From assembly GCA_036382695.1 (NCBI GenBank), contig DASVHF010000022.1, positions 1 through 12,899 of the forward strand: a DNA stretch of 12,899 nt, in the 5' to 3' direction. Both the position numbers and the translations under genes were made by a program. Every line of letters begins with the position of its first letter. Position 1 is the stretch's first letter. This DNA is from DASVHF01 sp036382695. Lineage in GTDB: Bacteria > Patescibacteriota > Microgenomatia > Woykebacterales > RBG-16-39-9b. The notes under the pieces are model-generated. The model was not told where the DNA came from. It was given only the letters and a program-made list of their open reading frames with translations, and did no database searches. Positions 10,022 through 12,899 of the stretch are shown here, piece by piece.

Positions 10022-11179
10022 ATGAGATATCTGCCTACTGCCAAATTAATATTTTTTGCAAGCTTCTTAGGATTCCTACTGGTATCGGCCGCCACGGCAA
10101 ATCTAACAGCTGCGCAAGACACAACTAACGCCACCACTAAAAACATAGGAATTCAAATATCAGCCCCTATTTATAATTTTGGGATAGACCCAGGTGGTTC
10201 TGCCCAAGAAATTATTAAAGTAAAAAATGTAAGTAATAGCACCCAAACTTTTTATCCCGAAGTTTTTGACTTTAGACCCATTGGTGAAACAGGCGCCCCT
10301 GAATTTATTCTAAATTCTGACCAGGAAGATAGATACACCTACTCTCTGGCCTCGTGGGTACAAATTTCAAAAGCAGGCATAACTCTAAAGTCAAACGAAT
10401 CAACAGCGCTCAACTTCACTATAAACGTACCCAAAGACGCCGAGCCTGGTGGGAGATACGCCGGAATACTTTTCGGCACCAGCCCACCAAAGCCACAAGG
10501 TACGCAAATTGCAATTTCAAACAAAGTTGGCAGCCTTATTCTGGTACGTATTTCGGGAGACGCCAAGGAGCTAGCAAACTTAAAAGAATTTTCCACTCCC
10601 AGCAATTTTTATGAAAACCCACCAGTAGATTTTCTCGTCCGAGTCGAAAACAAAGGCAATGTCCATTTCAAGCCAAAAGGAACTATTGAAGTCAAAGATA
10701 CGTTTGGCCGCAAAGTAGCAACTCTTGACGTCAATGAGAAAAACGGTAATGTCCTACCAGAAAGTATACGACGCTTTGATAAAAGCTCCGATGGCCTTAC
10801 CTGGAAACCAAGCGGTTTCACTGTCGGCCGCTACACTGCAAACGTCCTACTAACCTATGGAGATTCAGGCAAACAAATTAACGGGTCTACCACCTTCTGG
10901 GTGCTACCCTGGAAAATTCTCCTAGTTGTTGGGCTGGGAGTAATAATTTTGATCCTGCTACTCATCCTACTCCTCAAGAAATACAACCGCTGGGTAGTCT
11001 CAAGAGCTAAAAAGACTGAGAAACCTTCGCCCCAAGCGGTCCGGCTGAGCTCACCATCGAAGCCTCAGACCGAAGGGGAAGAGGAGGGTGAAGAGAAAGT
11101 AGAGCCTCCAACTCTTGGAGTCAGTGAACCGGAAAATCCAGACAAAGAACCTCCTGCTCAACCCCCATCGGGCGGATGA
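10022..11179 (+). CDS. DUF916-like (WxL-interacting-protein-like) membrane-anchored protein
   Basis: The product is 385 residues. It has a signal peptide (residues 1-31, AAA/AQ boundary), then an Ig-like domain with the DUF916 pattern: ISAPIYNFGIDPGGSAQEII, KVKNVSNSTQTFYPEV, then SWVQISKAGITLKSNESTAL and GGRYAGILFG. A second beta domain (about 200-290: VENKGNVHFKPKGTIEVKD) resembles DUF3324. One transmembrane helix (296-319) is followed by a basic stop-transfer region and an acidic, Pro-rich cytoplasmic tail of about 60 residues. DUF916/DUF3324 proteins in Firmicutes are WxL-interacting proteins that hold WxL surface proteins near the peptidoglycan. It begins 3 nt after the previous stop and overlaps the next gene by ATGA, so it is the middle of an operon. 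Confidence 0.7.
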   Translation: MRYLPTAKLIFFASFLGFLLVSAATANLTAAQDTTNATTKNIGIQISAPIYNFGIDPGGSAQEIIKVKNVSNSTQTFYPEVFDFRPIGETGAPEFILNSDQEDRYTYSLASWVQISKAGITLKSNESTALNFTINVPKDAEPGGRYAGILFGTSPPKPQGTQIAISNKVGSLILVRISGDAKELANLKEFSTPSNFYENPPVDFLVRVENKGNVHFKPKGTIEVKDTFGRKVATLDVNEKNGNVLPESIRRFDKSSDGLTWKPSGFTVGRYTANVLLTYGDSGKQINGSTTFWVLPWKILLVVGLGVIILILLLILLLKKYNRWVVSRAKKTEKPSPQAVRLSSPSKPQTEGEEEGEEKVEPPTLGVSEPENPDKEPPAQPPSGG

Positions 11180-11826
11180 AACCAATCCTATCGACCTTTA
11201 AGCCTATCGTAATAGTTCTCTTTTTTTATTTAATTTTAACCAATGTTTCTCCTGTTTTTGCTCAAGGTGATGTTGACGTGGAAGCAACCGTAGACAGTGA
11301 AAATCCCACTGTTACCATAACCAACCCATCAGACGGCGCTACAGTCTCTGGCACGGTCAACGTTGCTGCAAATGCTAGTGATGATGGGGGAATAGTCAAA
11401 GTCGAGTTTTACGTCGATGGTTTTTTGAAACTAACAGATACAAGTACCCCTTACACCTTCCCCTGGGACACAATGACCATCGGTAACGGTTCTCACACTA
11501 TAAGTGCAAAGGCCTACGATATTGTGGGTAAAACCGCGACGGATACTATCACTGTCACAGTTAACAACGTCACCATGGCCAGCCCAACCAAAAAACTCAC
11601 ACCACTTGGACCAGTGACACCGGTGCCAGGAAGAGAGGAAAAAGAAAAACCAAGAAGCTTTCTAGTCGATATTCCTGCTCCTTCTATTGGTTTGCCCCAA
11701 GCACCAATAGATTTTCTACGAGCCAATAGTAACTTCTTTTTTGGCCTCCTCTTCGCTATTGAGCTTCTCAGCCTTTATTTCCTAATCAAGGGATTACGAA
11801 AACGTAAAGAGGTTGACAATACCTGA
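11176..11826 (+). CDS. Membrane-anchored protein with one bacterial Ig-like (Big_7-type) domain
   Basis: The product is 216 residues. A signal peptide (1-30, PVFAQ) is followed by one Ig-like domain at 43-130: PTVTITNPSDGATVSGTVNV, then VEFYVDGFLKLTDTSTPYTF, then GSHTISAKAYD, the consensus of the Big_7 type. A Pro/Lys-rich linker (135-180) leads to a C-terminal transmembrane helix (about 186-205) and a short basic cytoplasmic end. The start overlaps the previous stop as ATGA, so it is coupled to the DUF916-like gene. It probably stands on the outer face of the membrane beside it. No enzyme motif is present. Confidence 0.7.
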   Translation: MKPILSTFKPIVIVLFFYLILTNVSPVFAQGDVDVEATVDSENPTVTITNPSDGATVSGTVNVAANASDDGGIVKVEFYVDGFLKLTDTSTPYTFPWDTMTIGNGSHTISAKAYDIVGKTATDTITVTVNNVTMASPTKKLTPLGPVTPVPGREEKEKPRSFLVDIPAPSIGLPQAPIDFLRANSNFFFGLLFAIELLSLYFLIKGLRKRKEVDNT

Positions 11827-11842
11827 GATACATTGATATATT
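11813..11842 (+). promoter_or_regulatory. Strong promoter of the fibre-like surface gene, TTGACA-18-TGa-TATATT
   Basis: TTGACA (11813-11818), an 18 bp spacer ending in TGA, then TATATT (11837-11842): a consensus -35 plus an extended -10. The start near 11849 gives a leader of about 47 nt that contains a weak 4 bp stem (TCGG/CCGA) followed by six T (11878-11883). The promoter overlaps the end of the Ig-like gene. Confidence 0.6.
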
Positions 11843-11895
11843 AATAATATAGAGATCGGCAGGCTGCACACCGACCCTTTTTTACCACAGGGCAA

Positions 11896-12899
11896 ATGAG
11901 CAAGCACCTACGCCGTCTCCATAAGAAAAGGCTAGCGTCACAATCCCCTGCCCGGGAAGACTTTTTAGTTTTCACTTTACTGTATCGCCTCTTAATTGTA
12001 TCTGCTGTGGCCACTGCAGCTTTGATGATTATTGTCGCTGCCACTTTACTTGCTTGCGCACCAGAATCTACCAGAATATCTTTTAGTGCCCAACCTGATA
12101 ATCAAATCAAGGTGCTGGGAGCTCAGACAACAAATGACTCAAGTGATGAATCCATAGTCCACAGAATAGTCAGGTCAGTTTTCCGCCCTTTAGGCAAATT
12201 CTCCCAATGGCTAATATCCCTGGCTGATGAAGATACTCAGGTAGTTAACCCTCTTACCACCAAAGACATCAATCAGATATTTGAGCTTGACGAGAAAGGC
12301 AATGTTATCGTCAAAAAGCAGCTGATACTGTTAGAGCAACCTCTCACCGAGGCAACTCCAAGCACCTGGAATGAAATCAAAGGCAAACCTTCTCTTTTAT
12401 CATCAATAAATGAGATCGAAGGCTATGCTGGAAACATCGAACTTGCCCAGGGTAGCAACATTGAAATTACTAACAACAAAGAGGAAAATACGATCACCAT
12501 AGCTAGCACAGGAAGTGTGCAAGTGATAGGCGATTCTGGCTCCTCAGCTACTGTAAATATCTCTGCCGGCACTGGTATTTCTATCTCTGGAACCAGTCCT
12601 GACTTTACTATCGCCAATACCAATCTTGGCAGTTCTCAAAACATTTTCAAGAATGTCGCTGTCTCCGGCCAATCAACCATAGTTGCCGACTCAAATAATG
12701 ACGCTCTAACCTTTGCCGCGGGAAGTGGAATCACCCTTACTACCTCTGCTACCAATGACCGGTTGACTATCGCCTCCACTGGCGGATCTACTCCATTTTC
12801 AAACGTAACTACTGGTACTAATACTAATGCATTGGTGGTTGGTACAGGTGGCTCGCTGACGGTTTCAGGCTCCGGCTCTATTACGGCCACTAACCTCGT
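11896..12899 (+). CDS. Large fibre-like membrane-anchored surface protein, N-terminal part
   Basis: The frame is open for 334 codons and runs off the right edge. A basic N-terminus (MSKHLRRLHKKRLASQ) precedes one membrane helix at about 24-54, with an LLAC site at 51-54 that could be a lipobox-like cysteine but lies late. A helical part with TPSTWNEIKGKPSLLSS (about 154-170) follows, then low-complexity Ser/Thr/Gly/Asn beta repeats: NISAGTGISISGTSPDFTIA, TFAAGSGITLTTSA, and NTNALVVGTGGSLTVSGSGS. The pattern matches tail-fibre or S74-type proteins of CPR bacteria. The ATG has only a weak AGGG before it. It is the best candidate in the window for a full-length relative of the orphan tails, but its C-terminus is not seen. 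Confidence 0.65.
   Translation, partial: MSKHLRRLHKKRLASQSPAREDFLVFTLLYRLLIVSAVATAALMIIVAATLLACAPESTRISFSAQPDNQIKVLGAQTTNDSSDESIVHRIVRSVFRPLGKFSQWLISLADEDTQVVNPLTTKDINQIFELDEKGNVIVKKQLILLEQPLTEATPSTWNEIKGKPSLLSSINEIEGYAGNIELAQGSNIEITNNKEENTITIASTGSVQVIGDSGSSATVNISAGTGISISGTSPDFTIANTNLGSSQNIFKNVAVSGQSTIVADSNNDALTFAAGSGITLTTSATNDRLTIASTGGSTPFSNVTTGTNTNALVVGTGGSLTVSGSGSITATNL

Noticed and set aside
11851..11883. Hairpin plus T6 that could be a rho-independent terminator or attenuator before the fibre-like gene
   Set aside because: The stem is only 4 bp (TCGG/CCGA) with a loop of more than 10 nt, and a strong promoter lies just upstream, so termination is not convincing.
1..12899. Alternative genetic code with UGA read as glycine, as in some CPR phyla
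   Set aside because: UGA ends several genes sensibly (hicB at 75-77, transposase at 2825-2827, the DUF916-like gene at 11177-11179), and no in-frame UGA is needed in any conserved protein.

Overview
The window looks like a piece of a Candidate Phyla Radiation genome, most likely of the Microgenomates type (inferred from protein style, not from a search). The reasons are the moderate GC content, many tiny toxin-antitoxin-like operons, CPR-style secreted surface proteins, a REP-associated (Y1/HUH) transposase, an Obg without the C-terminal OCT domain, and strong promoters placed so close to ATG codons that several mRNAs should be leaderless. UGA is a stop here (the hicB/hicA ATGA overlap uses it), which argues against Gracilibacteria/SR1.

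Left third (1-2830), an accessory island. Small minus-strand gene pairs alternate with short plus-strand fragments that all end in the same protein motif, (F/L)N(W/R)W(I/V)(V/M)(N/D)-stop. The minus-strand modules are hicB-hicA (running off the left edge), DUF5678-like plus retropepsin-like protease, DUF433-like plus DUF5615-like (PIN-type), and a YgiT/MqsA-like zinc protein preceded by a 15-codon remnant of its probable DUF4258 toxin. The four plus-strand fragments (stops at 516-518, 770-772, 1540-1542 and 2415-2417) are orphan 3' ends of a surface-protein family. In three cases the stop codons of a tail and the opposing gene touch or overlap. This tail-plus-module array is the most unusual structure in the window.

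Middle (2809-7137). A RAYT-type transposase lies between copies of a GACAAGGAG-A-CTCCTTGTC palindrome, one of which forms the spacer of its own promoter. Then come a large O-antigen-ligase-like membrane protein with TPRs, two tRNA-Ala genes (CGC and GGC, both with G3:U70 and encoded CCA), an MBL-fold protein with a CxxC/CxxH insertion, and a degenerate palindrome between the convergent MBL and obg genes. The tRNA-Ala(CGC) carries A19 and U56 instead of the near-universal G19-C56 pair.

Right third (8149-12899), a cell-surface cluster on the plus strand. Two secreted paralogues share a four-cysteine C-terminal domain ending in GSYSHV...TG(T/N)F. They are followed by a membrane-anchored DUF916-like (WxL-interacting-protein-like) protein and a translationally coupled Ig-like membrane protein. 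Last comes the start of a large membrane-anchored, fibre-like surface protein that runs off the right edge. The cluster resembles a Gram-positive WxL surface-attachment operon. The final fibre-like gene is a candidate relative of the genes that supplied the orphan tails on the left; this cannot be tested because its C-terminus is outside the window.
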